Assembly: GCA_964472545.1 (NCBI GenBank)
Contig: CAYYNP010000065.1
Span: 1-36,885, forward strand
DNA: 36,885 nt
DNA from: CAYYNP01 sp964472545
GTDB lineage: Bacteria > Planctomycetota > Planctomycetia > Pirellulales > Thermoguttaceae
Direction: 5' to 3'
Part shown: piece by piece, positions 22,274 through 30,087 of the stretch
How positions within the stretch are numbered: the stretch's first letter is position 1
Layout of the letters: every line of letters starts with the position of its first letter
The notes under the pieces: model-generated
The model's input: the letters and a program-made list of their open reading frames with translations, nothing else
What the model was told of the DNA's origin: nothing
The model's database searches: none
Position numbers and translations under genes: made by a program

Positions 22274-24211
22274 TCACCCATTCACCAAGAAATGCACGAT
22301 CCGCACCGCGTGCCCCATGCTCTTCTCGTTCTTCGACTCGCCCACCCGCAACGTCAACGTGTGCGGCCCGTCGTTTAGCCCGACAGCCAACACATGAGCC
22401 CAGGGGATGTGTAGCGAACGGCTCCAGGGGGTGAACAGGTCCTGCTGTTGCCAGGGGCCGTCGTCGAGGCGGTATTCGACGGTGCCGGCGTCGGGGCCGG
22501 CGGCGACGAAGATGCCGGCGGCGGTGCCGGTGAACTCGAAGGTCAGCGTGGCGCCGGGCGTCTCGGCAACCACCATCGGCACATTGACGAATCCCGGCCG
22601 CGTTGCCGCCGGACGCGACGGCTTCCACGCCGGGTCGAGCCGCCAGCCGTCTTGAAGCCTGGCCTTCTCCACGCCGACCAATTTGCCGCGGAAGTAGCTC
22701 GCCGGGTCCAACGGCTTGGGCATCGGATGCGGCGTCGGCTCGGCGTTGGCCGGCAAGGGTTTCGACCACGCGTAGTCGAACAGCCGCGCGATCGTGCTGC
22801 AGTACAGCTTCTGCCCGAACGGCGAGGGGTGCAAGTTCCTGAAGTCGTCCTTCCAGGTAAACTCCCCGGCGTTGATCCGCTGCGTCACTTCGAGCGCCAG
22901 GTTGATCGACGCCGTGCCGTAATGCCGGGCGACCTGCTCGTGCTGGGCAATCACCACTGGCCGTTTGCCGCGGTTGTAGGCGTCGATCTTCGACGGGTCG
23001 ACGAAGTGCATCACCACCACGTCGAGCCGCGGGTTGACCGCTCGGGCGTGACGCACGACGCCCTCCATGCCGCGGAGCATCTCCCTCGGGCTGCGGAAGT
23101 TCGATGAATCGTTGACCGCCGCCTCCTCGAAGAGCAGATCGACCGGGCCGCGGCCGAAGACGTCGCGCAGCAACCGAAACGCCCCGGGCGTCGAGCCGGT
23201 CGAGGGGATGCCGGCGTTGACGAAGTCGAACTCGGTCTCCGGGAATCGCCGCTGTAGCTCAGCACAGACCATCTCGCGCCAGCCGCGCATGTTGGTGATC
23301 GACCCGCCCATGAAGACCACCCGCCCGCGCTTCTCCCGCTCGAACTTCAGCCGGCAATTGTCCAACGTGCCGCGGAGCGTGAACCAGTCGGCCGGGCCGA
23401 TCGTGTGGTTGACGATGAACTCGGCCGGCGCGAGCGGGTCGGGATGCGGGAAGTGATGCCCATGCGAGGCGGCCGTGCCTTCGTCGACACGCATCACGCG
23501 CATCGTGCCGCCGAGCTTCCAGTAGCGGCGTTGCAGTTCGTCGGTGTTTTCGGCCGGCGGGACCACGGTGTCGTTCTGGCTGACGATGTGCAGCAGCGGC
23601 ACGCCGGCCTGGGCAAGCGGCGAAAGCACGTCGATCGGGTTCTGCGTGTATTCGAGCGCCTCGGCCTCGGTCAGGCCGTACATCTTCAGCAGCGATTGCC
23701 AAGTTCCCGCATGGCCGATACCGTCGCCTTGTCCCAGCGGCCAACTCTTGAAGTCGCAGACCGGCGTGTCGGCGTAGATGCAGGCGACCTTTTGCGGGTT
23801 TCGCGCCGCCCAACGATAGACGAACAAGCCGCCTCGGCTGACGCCTTCGAGCGCCACGCGCTTTGCCAGGCCGTATGCGTCGCCGGTCACGTGGACGTAG
23901 AACGCATCCCAATGGTCCAGCGCCTTGTCGCAGCCGAGCATCCCGCCGGTGTCGATGTGGGCGACGTGGAAGCCGCGTTCGAGCAGGATCAGGTCGGCTT
24001 CCGGATGATAGCCCGGAAATCGGGCCCGCCATACCCACGGCTTGCCTTCGGCCGGCTCGTGCGGTTTGACCACGAAGCACCGGCGGCCGTCAACGTTGAA
24101 ATTGTCGCGTTCGAAGCTCGTCCATTGGGCCTGGGCGGTTGCTGCCGCAACGCCCAAGAGTAGTGTCAGCGTCAAAGCGGCGATTCGATCGACGCGGGGC
24201 AGGTTCGTCAT
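22274..24211 (-). CDS. Secreted bifunctional alpha/beta-hydrolase + SGNH (GDSL-like) hydrolase
   Basis: The 645-residue protein has a signal peptide ending near ATAQA-Q (about residue 28). Residues 30-~275 form an alpha/beta hydrolase: nucleophile Ser125 in GVSRGG, acid candidate Asp214 (SQNDTVVPP), and His near 250-253. Residues ~297-475 form an SGNH hydrolase: block I GGSIT (Ser304), block II NAGIPSTGS, block III with Asn367 (AAVND) and block V NLHPSPFG (His461). Residues about 520-645 form a beta-sandwich of carbohydrate-binding type (ATLTFEFTGTAAGIFVAAG.., VEYRLDDGPWQQ). Two esterase domains in one chain suggest removal of two different acyl groups from a polysaccharide. Start ATG 24211 gives the signal peptide; the open frame upstream runs through a palindrome. 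Confidence 0.85.
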   Translation of the reverse strand: MTNLPRVDRIAALTLTLLLGVAAATAQAQWTSFERDNFNVDGRRCFVVKPHEPAEGKPWVWRARFPGYHPEADLILLERGFHVAHIDTGGMLGCDKALDHWDAFYVHVTGDAYGLAKRVALEGVSRGGLFVYRWAARNPQKVACIYADTPVCDFKSWPLGQGDGIGHAGTWQSLLKMYGLTEAEALEYTQNPIDVLSPLAQAGVPLLHIVSQNDTVVPPAENTDELQRRYWKLGGTMRVMRVDEGTAASHGHHFPHPDPLAPAEFIVNHTIGPADWFTLRGTLDNCRLKFEREKRGRVVFMGGSITNMRGWREMVCAELQRRFPETEFDFVNAGIPSTGSTPGAFRLLRDVFGRGPVDLLFEEAAVNDSSNFRSPREMLRGMEGVVRHARAVNPRLDVVVMHFVDPSKIDAYNRGKRPVVIAQHEQVARHYGTASINLALEVTQRINAGEFTWKDDFRNLHPSPFGQKLYCSTIARLFDYAWSKPLPANAEPTPHPMPKPLDPASYFRGKLVGVEKARLQDGWRLDPAWKPSRPAATRPGFVNVPMVVAETPGATLTFEFTGTAAGIFVAAGPDAGTVEYRLDDGPWQQQDLFTPWSRSLHIPWAHVLAVGLNDGPHTLTLRVGESKNEKSMGHAVRIVHFLVNG

Positions 24212-24260
24212 GGCGCTATTCTCCTCAAGGCGGAAATGGACACTGCTTGCCCAGCGTAGA

Positions 24261-24311
24261 GTAGGTGTCTCGCTCGGCGAGACGGCCACATCTCGCGGAG
24301 CGAGATGGCTA
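24261..24311. repeat. Paired palindromes (family B) between minus-strand genes
   Basis: GTCTCGC-TCG-GCGAGAC at 24267-24283 and ATCTCGC-GGA-GCGAGAT at 24290-24306, with outer GTAG (24261) and CTAC (24308) ends. The pair forms a head-to-head unit similar in plan to REP pairs. It starts 6 bases from the phosphoesterase stop. Confidence 0.75.
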
Positions 24312-24317
24312 CTATGC

Positions 24318-25208
24318 TTACATTTCGACCCGATCCGGCAGTTGATCGAAGCCGTAGTAGGTGTGCTCGATCCCGTCGGCGCGGACCTTCACGATCCGCA
24401 TGCCCAACGGATCTTTGCCGAGGGCCTTGCCGGAGGATGAACTGGTGACCAGTTCCAACTCACCGTCTTTCACCAGGGCGTTGCGATGATAGTGGCCCGA
24501 GAAGACCGCCCGTACGCCGTGTTTGTGGAACAGCCCGAGCAACTCCTCGCGACGGGGCTTGGGCATCGTGAAATACCCGTCGCCCTCGTCGACCGTCTTC
24601 AGACACATCGGGTGGTGCATGAAGACGATCTTCTGCCGATACGGTTTGTCGGGCGTTTCTGCGAGCGTCTGCTTCAGCCAGGCCATTTGCCGCTCGGCCG
24701 CCTCGGGTGCGCCGCCGGGGTTCTTCAACACGTCGGACTGCAACACGACGAACAGGCAGCCGCCGTGGGTGAACGTGTACCAGAGCTTGCCGAACCGTTC
24801 TTCATACCACCGCATCGTTTCCGGGGTGGGCTGGTTGCAGACGTCGTGGTTGCCCGACAGATTGTATAGTGGGATGCTGGCGTCGACAGTCTTGGCGATC
24901 TTCAGGTACGCCTGGGCCATCTCCTCGTCGGCCTCCAGGTCGATCGCCTGGACGTTGCCGTTGCGGTTGATCAGGTCGCCACAGACGACCGCGAAGGCCG
25001 GCTTCAGCCGGTTGACGTGATCGATCGCCTTCTGCCAGTCGGCGGCCGATCCCCAGAACAACTGCGGGTCGGCGATTACGATGAAGAAGAAATCCTCCGG
25101 CTCGGCGGCCCGGGCAAGGCAGGTCCGCCCGGCCAAGGCGGCCAATGTACCGCCCGCCAAGACACCAGAGAATTCACGTCGGGTCAGGTAATGTTGCTGT
25201 TTGTTCAT
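24318..25208 (-). CDS. Tat-exported calcineurin-like metallophosphoesterase (CPPED1-like)
   Basis: This 296-residue protein has a Tat signal LTRREFSGVLAGGTLAALAG (residues 8-27). The phosphoesterase motifs are IADPQ (Asp47; Gln49 stands in for the usual His, as in CPPED1-type enzymes), GDLINR (77-82), GNHD (119-122), a FMHHP block and GHYHRN. Two metal ions are expected. The enzyme should hydrolyse phosphate esters in the periplasm. Start MNKQQHY puts the Tat motif at the N-terminus. TATACT sits 6 nt before this ATG on the minus strand, so a leaderless transcript is possible alongside read-through from tilS, whose stop is 29 nt upstream. Confidence 0.88.
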   Translation of the reverse strand: MNKQQHYLTRREFSGVLAGGTLAALAGRTCLARAAEPEDFFFIVIADPQLFWGSAADWQKAIDHVNRLKPAFAVVCGDLINRNGNVQAIDLEADEEMAQAYLKIAKTVDASIPLYNLSGNHDVCNQPTPETMRWYEERFGKLWYTFTHGGCLFVVLQSDVLKNPGGAPEAAERQMAWLKQTLAETPDKPYRQKIVFMHHPMCLKTVDEGDGYFTMPKPRREELLGLFHKHGVRAVFSGHYHRNALVKDGELELVTSSSSGKALGKDPLGMRIVKVRADGIEHTYYGFDQLPDRVEM

Positions 25209-25214
25209 GCGACC

Positions 25215-25241
25215 AGTATAGCAGATTCGCCGGCGTTTCAA
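25215..25241 (-). promoter_or_regulatory. Candidate promoter for a leaderless phosphoesterase transcript
   Basis: On the minus strand TTGAAA (25241-25236), a short 15-nt spacer and TATACT (25220-25215), with only 6 nt to the ATG at 25208. The -35 box overlaps the tilS stop codon. Spacer length is below the usual 16-18. Confidence 0.3.
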
Positions 25242-26320
25242 TGGGTAGTTCTTGTCAGCCGCAGTCCGCCGGCAACGGCTTCCGCTTGCACGCTGCCGGG
25301 AAACGTGGCGCCCGAGATCGAGGAGCCGTCGGCCCGGCCACCCGCTACGAGCATCTCCGCCAGTTGATCCCACTGGGCAAAACCCATCGATTGCATCGGC
25401 CAGCCGGCGCGGCGCCAGACGCGAAGCAACAGCTCGCGGACGACGTACGGCGGCTGTCCGAGGAGCGACCGGGCGTCGATCTCGACGTCGTCGGAGTTAC
25501 CGAACGTCACGCTGCGGTCGAAGAGAGCGTCGACCACCGCGTCGATCACCGCCTGGGCTTCGCCGGCCAACGTGCCCAGGCGCAGCAACGCGTCGACCAC
25601 GCCGGAGTTGTACTGCTCGGCAAGCGTCGGCAGCAGCTCGCGGCGGATGCGGTTGCGGGTGAAATGGGGGTGCGCGTTGCTCGAATCGGTACGGTAGGTC
25701 TGTCCCAGATCGTCCAAATAGCCGACCAACTCCCGGCGTCGGAAGCCCAGCAGGGGCCGGATCAGCGTGGCGGCCGCCGGCGAATCGGCCTCTGGAAATC
25801 CACCCGACGTACTGAGCGGCAACGAAAGCGGCCTTGCCCGGGCGATCCCCGCCAGGCCGCCGATGCCCGTGCCGCGGAGGATACGGTGGAGGATCGTCTC
25901 GGCCTGATCGTCGGACGTGTGGGCGGTGGCCACGTAGCGGGCGCCGAGGTTTGCGGCGGCTTCTGCGAGGAAGCGGTAGCGGGCGTCGCGAGCAGCCGCT
26001 TCGAGCCCGTCGCCGCCGTCAAGAGCCCCCGGCGCTGCCCGCCCTACTTCACACGTCAGCCCAAGCTCTCCGCAGAGCCCCACGACGAACGCCTCGTCGG
26101 CTCTCGACTCCTCGCCGCGCAGGCCGTGATTGAAATGGGCCACGCATAGCCGGCCCGCGCTACCGGCTGCCCGTCCGCCGGCGGCCAACGCCGCCACTGC
26201 CCGCAGCAGGGCCACGCTGTCGGCCCCGCCGGAGACGGCCAGCAGTACGGTGACGTCGCGCCAATCGCCGGGCGGCCAAGCCTCACCGAGTCTCGTTTCC
26301 AGCGGATGACGTTGCGACAT
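25238..26320 (-). CDS. tilS: tRNA(Ile)-lysidine synthase
   Basis: TilS converts C34 of the AUA-reading tRNA-Ile(CAU) to lysidine, using ATP and lysine in the cytoplasm; it is essential in nearly all bacteria. The 360-residue protein has the N-type ATP pyrophosphatase P-loop SGGADS at residues 30-35 and VAHFNHGLRGEES, YVATAHTSDDQAETILHRILRG and LIRPLLGFRR, all diagnostic. The HFTRNRIRRELLP segment is the family's RN.IR..L.P block. The C-terminal domain is shorter than in E. coli TilS, as in many bacteria. Start ATG 26320 lies next to the TTGACA of the divergent gene. The open frame upstream to 26398 lacks family features. Confidence 0.95.
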   Translation of the reverse strand: MSQRHPLETRLGEAWPPGDWRDVTVLLAVSGGADSVALLRAVAALAAGGRAAGSAGRLCVAHFNHGLRGEESRADEAFVVGLCGELGLTCEVGRAAPGALDGGDGLEAAARDARYRFLAEAAANLGARYVATAHTSDDQAETILHRILRGTGIGGLAGIARARPLSLPLSTSGGFPEADSPAAATLIRPLLGFRRRELVGYLDDLGQTYRTDSSNAHPHFTRNRIRRELLPTLAEQYNSGVVDALLRLGTLAGEAQAVIDAVVDALFDRSVTFGNSDDVEIDARSLLGQPPYVVRELLLRVWRRAGWPMQSMGFAQWDQLAEMLVAGGRADGSSISGATFPGSVQAEAVAGGLRLTRTTH

Positions 26321-26350
26321 TTGACACGACCGTGGTGTTTTGCTCACAAT
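26321..26350 (+). promoter_or_regulatory. Candidate sigma70-type promoter for the exported dehydrogenase-like gene
   Basis: A perfect TTGACA at 26321-26326 directly abuts the divergent tilS start; an 18-nt spacer leads to CACAAT at 26345-26350. The coding start is about 105 nt further on. Confidence 0.45.
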
Positions 26351-26454
26351 ACAGACGATCCGGCCGGGACCGCCACGTAGCCGGCACTGCCAATCCAACG
26401 GGCACTACCCGCCGGCGAGCCCGATTTTTCGCACAACCGACACGGGAGTCTATC

Positions 26455-27711
26455 ATGAGCACCGCCAAGCTATCCAGACGTCGTCTGCTGAAAACCGTTG
26501 CCGCGGGGGCCGCCGCCTCGCCGTGGTTGATCCCATCGTCGGCCCTGGGCAACGCCGAAACCACGGCGGCCAGCGAGCGGGTCGTGCTGGGGCATATCGG
26601 CGTCGGTGGCCAGGGTACCAGCCTGTTTCGCCGGTTTCTCTCGTGCCAGGGTGCCCAAAGTGTGGCCGTGGCCGACGCCTACAAGAGCCGCCGCGAGAAC
26701 CGGGCCGAGATGTGCAACGGCAAGGCCTACGCCGATTTCCGCGAGCTGCTGGCACGCGACGACATCGACGCGGTGGTCGTCGCCACCCAGGACCATTGGC
26801 ACGTGCCGATCGCCATCGCCGCCGCCCGGGCGGGGAAAGACGCCTACGTCGAAAAGCCGCTGGGCGTGACCATCGAGCAATGCCTGGCCTGCCGAAAGGT
26901 CTTCGAGGAGAAGAAGCGAATCTTCCAATACGGCACGCAGCAGCGCAGCTCGAAGCACTGCCGCTACGGTTGCGAGTTGATCCGCAACGGACGGATCGGG
27001 CCCGTCGAGCGGATCGAAGTGATCGCCCCCGACGGCGGATCGGGCGGATCGACCGACGAGATTCCCGTGCCGGCGGATCTCGACTACGACATGTGGCTGG
27101 GCCCGGCGCCAAAGGTCCCGTTCACGGCCGCCCGTTGCCATCCGCCGGGCACCTACTGGATCTACGACTACTCGATCGGTTATCTGGGCGGTTGGGGGGC
27201 CCATCCGCTGGATATCATGGTTTGGGGAAGCGACGCCGACATCAGCGGCCCGGTCGAGATCGAAGGCACCGGCGTGATCCCAACCGAGGGCCTTTACGAC
27301 ACGGTGATCCACTGGGACATGAAGGGCAAGCTGGGCGACGTGGAGTTCACGTTCAAGCCGGGCGGCGACTCGACAAAGTTCATCGGCCCGGAGGGTTGGA
27401 TCAACATCCGCCGCGGCGGCATCGCGGCCGAACCGACGTCGCTGCTGCAATCGAAGATCGGCGAGGACGAAATCCACCTGATGGAGAGCCCCCGGCAGAC
27501 GCAGAACTTTGTCGACTCGGTCAAGGCGCGCACCGAGGCGATCAGCCCCATCGGCGATTCGGTCCGCAGCGACATCATCAGTCACCTCAGCAACATCGCC
27601 GTGCGAACCGGGCGGAAGATCACCTGGAACCCGAAGAAGGAAGTGATCGTCGGGGACGACGAGGCCGCCAAGCTGTGTACGCGCGAGATGCGCGCGCCGT
27701 GGACCCTATAA
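26455..27711 (+). CDS. Tat-exported Gfo/Idh/MocA family oxidoreductase
   Basis: This 418-residue protein has a Tat signal LSRRRLLKTVAAGAAASPWLI (residues 6-26). The Rossmann fold begins with LGHIGVGGQGTSLFRRF; VEKPLGVTIEQC holds the family EKP lysine. DDIDAVVVATQDHWHVPIAI and YLGGWGAHPLDIMVWG, the latter with the usual HxxD region, support a sugar-type oxidoreductase. These exported forms are multiplied in planctomycetes, where they may act like glucose-fructose oxidoreductase with a tightly held NADP. Start ATG 26455 has GGGAG 6 nt upstream. A strong hairpin and then a GntP-type permease gene follow, 223 nt downstream. Confidence 0.88.
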   Translation: MSTAKLSRRRLLKTVAAGAAASPWLIPSSALGNAETTAASERVVLGHIGVGGQGTSLFRRFLSCQGAQSVAVADAYKSRRENRAEMCNGKAYADFRELLARDDIDAVVVATQDHWHVPIAIAAARAGKDAYVEKPLGVTIEQCLACRKVFEEKKRIFQYGTQQRSSKHCRYGCELIRNGRIGPVERIEVIAPDGGSGGSTDEIPVPADLDYDMWLGPAPKVPFTAARCHPPGTYWIYDYSIGYLGGWGAHPLDIMVWGSDADISGPVEIEGTGVIPTEGLYDTVIHWDMKGKLGDVEFTFKPGGDSTKFIGPEGWINIRRGGIAAEPTSLLQSKIGEDEIHLMESPRQTQNFVDSVKARTEAISPIGDSVRSDIISHLSNIAVRTGRKITWNPKKEVIVGDDEAAKLCTREMRAPWTL

Positions 27712-27748
27712 AGCCGCGCCCGTCAGATCGTAACGCCCGGCAATCACC

Positions 27749-27785
27749 AAGTGTGTCACGGCTTCTGCGAAGCCGTGGCACACTT
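27749..27785. terminator. 17-bp-stem hairpin after the dehydrogenase-like gene
   Basis: AAGTGTGTCACGGCTTC, loop TGC and GAAGCCGTGGCACACTT form a stem with a single T-G mismatch. It sits 37 nt after the upstream stop. There is no run of T directly after the stem, so it may be a repeat palindrome that also blocks transcription. Confidence 0.5.
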
Positions 27786-27858
27786 GTGTTCCATCGGCCT
27801 TTCGCCCCGACCACTGCCGTTCACATCACTCGGCCGCGCGAAGTCCTTCCCCCCCGGG

Positions 27859-27887
27859 TTGCCCCCTGCCTCGCCGCTTCGTAGACT
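27859..27887 (+). promoter_or_regulatory. Candidate promoter for the GntP-type permease
   Basis: TTGCCC at 27859-27864, a 17-nt spacer and TAGACT at 27882-27887, 47 nt before the ATG. A GGTGGAAG segment 3 nt before the ATG may serve as ribosome site. Confidence 0.3.
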
Positions 27888-27934
27888 GGTGCGATCGGTT
27901 CCCCGGCCCGCGATGCCCCACTCGGTGGAAGACC

Positions 27935-29746
27935 ATGGACACACTGATCCAGACGCTGACCAATCCCTTGGTAATCCTGACGATCGGTCTGATCACCGTG
28001 ATCGGGATGATCATCGTACTGCGGGTCAACGCTTTCATGGCGTTGATTACCGCGGCCATCGTGGTCAGCCTGCTCTCGCCCGGCGCGATCGCCGAGAAGA
28101 TCGGTCGAGTGGCCCAGGCTTTCGGCGGCACGGCAGCGGGAATCGGCATCGTGATCGCCTTGGCGGCGATCATCGGAAAATGCCTGATGGACAGCGGCGC
28201 GGCCGACCGCATCGTGCGATCGTTCCTGAAGGTTTTGGGCGAGAAACGGGCAAGCTGGGCATTGACCGGCAGCGGGTTCGTGCTTTCGATTCCCGTCTTC
28301 TTCGATACGGTTTTCTATCTGCTCGTGCCGCTGGCCCGTTCGCTCTATCGAAGCAGCCGCAAGAATTACGTGCTGTACATCACGGCCATCGGCACCGGTG
28401 CAGCAATTACCCATACGCTGGTGCCGCCCACGCCCGGCCCGCTGCTGATGGCCGGCTTCCTGAACATCGATCTGGGGGTGATGATTCTCGTGGGCGTGAT
28501 GATCGGCATCCCCACGGCAATCGTGGGGTTGGCGGTCTGCCACGTGATCAACCGCATGATGGACCTACCCATGCGGCCCTACGCCGGCGAACCGGAGCCG
28601 GAGATACTGGACGATGACCAGTTGCCGTCGCTGTGGATCTCGTTGGCCCCCGTGCTGCTGCCTGTTGTGCTGATTTCCGTCAAGACGGTGACCGACACGG
28701 TCGCCAACCTCGAGCACGCGGCGTTGTTCCAGGAAGACCACATTTCCGACTTCCCGGCTTTTTGCCGGACGCTGACGCCGGCCGACCCCGACGCGCCCTA
28801 CACACCCAACGCAGGCGTGGCCCAACGGGTCAGGACGTTGTTGCCCGAGGAAACTCGCGTGGCACTCGACGAGGCCAATCAATCGGCCGATTACAGCGAC
28901 GATTTCCGGGCACAGATGCAGATTTCACTCAACGGCCTGCTACAGGACCGCACACAGGACGGCAAGCTCTACGACGAGGACGCCTTCCTGGGCGTGAAAC
29001 TCTCGGCGCCGGCCAAGAAGCTCCTGGGCCAGGACGCCGGGCGAATGCAGAACGCGCAGTACGAGCGTCTCAACCGCCTGCTGCTCGAGGCGGCATTTCC
29101 CGATCAGATCGAACCGCATTTCTGGGAAACGCCCCGCCGCCGGGCGGCCAACGTCGGTGCGCTGCTCGGCGACGCCAACCTGGCCTTGCTGCTCTCCGCG
29201 GCGATCGCCATGATCGTGCTGGTCCGCCAGCGTGGGCTCTCGCTGAAGGAGTTGGCCAAGACCACCGAAACGGCCCTGATGAGCGGTGGCGTGATTATCC
29301 TGATCACGGCCGCCGGCGGGGCCTTCGGCGGCATGCTGAAGGTCTGCGGCGTGAAGGAAACGATTCAAGGCTTCGCCGCCACCGACGGGGCCAACGCCGG
29401 CGTGATGATGTTGCTGCTGGGATTCGGCGTGGCCGCGTTGCTGAAGGTAGCCCAAGGCTCGAGCACTGTCTCGATGATCGTCACCTCCTCGATGCTGGCC
29501 GCGATGGGCGTTTCCTCCCAGATGCTCGGCTTCAACGTCGTCTACCTGGCCACGGCCATCGGCGGCGGCTCGCTCTGCGGCTCGTGGATGAACGACAGCG
29601 GCTTCTGGATCTTCTCCCGTATGGGCGGCCTGACTGAGACCGAAACCCTCAAGGCGTGGAGCATTCTGCTGGCCATCCTCGGCGTGTTGGTCATGGGCTT
29701 CACACTGCTGGCGGCCTGGTGGCTGCCGTTGCTGCCGCCCACCTGA
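27935..29746 (+). CDS. GntP-family (gluconate:H+ symporter type) permease with a central hydrophilic insertion
   Basis: GntP-family permeases take up gluconate and related sugar acids with protons. N-terminal blocks NAFMALITAAIVVSLLS, GIGIVIALAAIIGKCLMDSGAA and GFVLSIPVFFDTVFYLLVPL, plus THTLVPPTPGPL, are typical. C-terminal blocks VAQGSSTVSMIVTSSM and GGGSLCGSWMNDSGFWIFSR are also family signatures. Normal members have about 440 residues; this one has 603. The extra length lies between residues about 260 and 403, after ISVKTVTDTVA and before LLGDANLALLLSAAIA. It is hydrophilic, charged and probably soluble (DFPAFCRTLTPADPDAPY.., LLPEETRVALDEANQ). The insertion probably forms one loop or domain between membrane segments; its role is unknown. 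Confidence 0.88.
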   Translation: MDTLIQTLTNPLVILTIGLITVIGMIIVLRVNAFMALITAAIVVSLLSPGAIAEKIGRVAQAFGGTAAGIGIVIALAAIIGKCLMDSGAADRIVRSFLKVLGEKRASWALTGSGFVLSIPVFFDTVFYLLVPLARSLYRSSRKNYVLYITAIGTGAAITHTLVPPTPGPLLMAGFLNIDLGVMILVGVMIGIPTAIVGLAVCHVINRMMDLPMRPYAGEPEPEILDDDQLPSLWISLAPVLLPVVLISVKTVTDTVANLEHAALFQEDHISDFPAFCRTLTPADPDAPYTPNAGVAQRVRTLLPEETRVALDEANQSADYSDDFRAQMQISLNGLLQDRTQDGKLYDEDAFLGVKLSAPAKKLLGQDAGRMQNAQYERLNRLLLEAAFPDQIEPHFWETPRRRAANVGALLGDANLALLLSAAIAMIVLVRQRGLSLKELAKTTETALMSGGVIILITAAGGAFGGMLKVCGVKETIQGFAATDGANAGVMMLLLGFGVAALLKVAQGSSTVSMIVTSSMLAAMGVSSQMLGFNVVYLATAIGGGSLCGSWMNDSGFWIFSRMGGLTETETLKAWSILLAILGVLVMGFTLLAAWWLPLLPPT

Positions 29747-30087
29747 GAAACCCGCGAGACGACACTTGGGCGCTGCTTGGAACGGCTCGAGGCCCGCAGC
29801 CGGCCCGGGGCCGAAGTCGCGAGAATGTGGCCGGTGTTGGTGACGCCGCCAGATTCCGGGGCCGATCTCCTGGCCCATCTAGCTGCCGCCGGCCGGAAAT
29901 GCCGCAAATGCCGTCTTCTGCCGCCTCAAACCCGGTGCAACCCACTCTGCCGAGTGGTTTCTGCTGCTTGACGGGCGTAAGGTGGGGAAACTATACTGGA
30001 TACTGGTGACACTAGCTTGTGCCATAATAGGCTCGGCCAGAGCCTATCTCGGCCGGGAAGATCCGCTAGAGAGAAGAGAATCGCCCG
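29747..30087. other. 341-nt intergenic region with candidate promoter and leader hairpin
   Basis: No reading frame looks coding. The first 200 bases are featureless GC-rich DNA. The final 120 hold a promoter (29968-29997) and, in the presumed leader, a small hairpin AGGCTC-GGCCA-GAGCCT at 30029-30045. Confidence 0.5.
29968..29997 (+). promoter_or_regulatory. Candidate sigma70-type promoter for the secreted hypothetical gene
   Basis: TTGACG at 29968-29973, an 18-nt spacer and TATACT at 29992-29997. The ATG is about 90 nt downstream. Confidence 0.5.
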
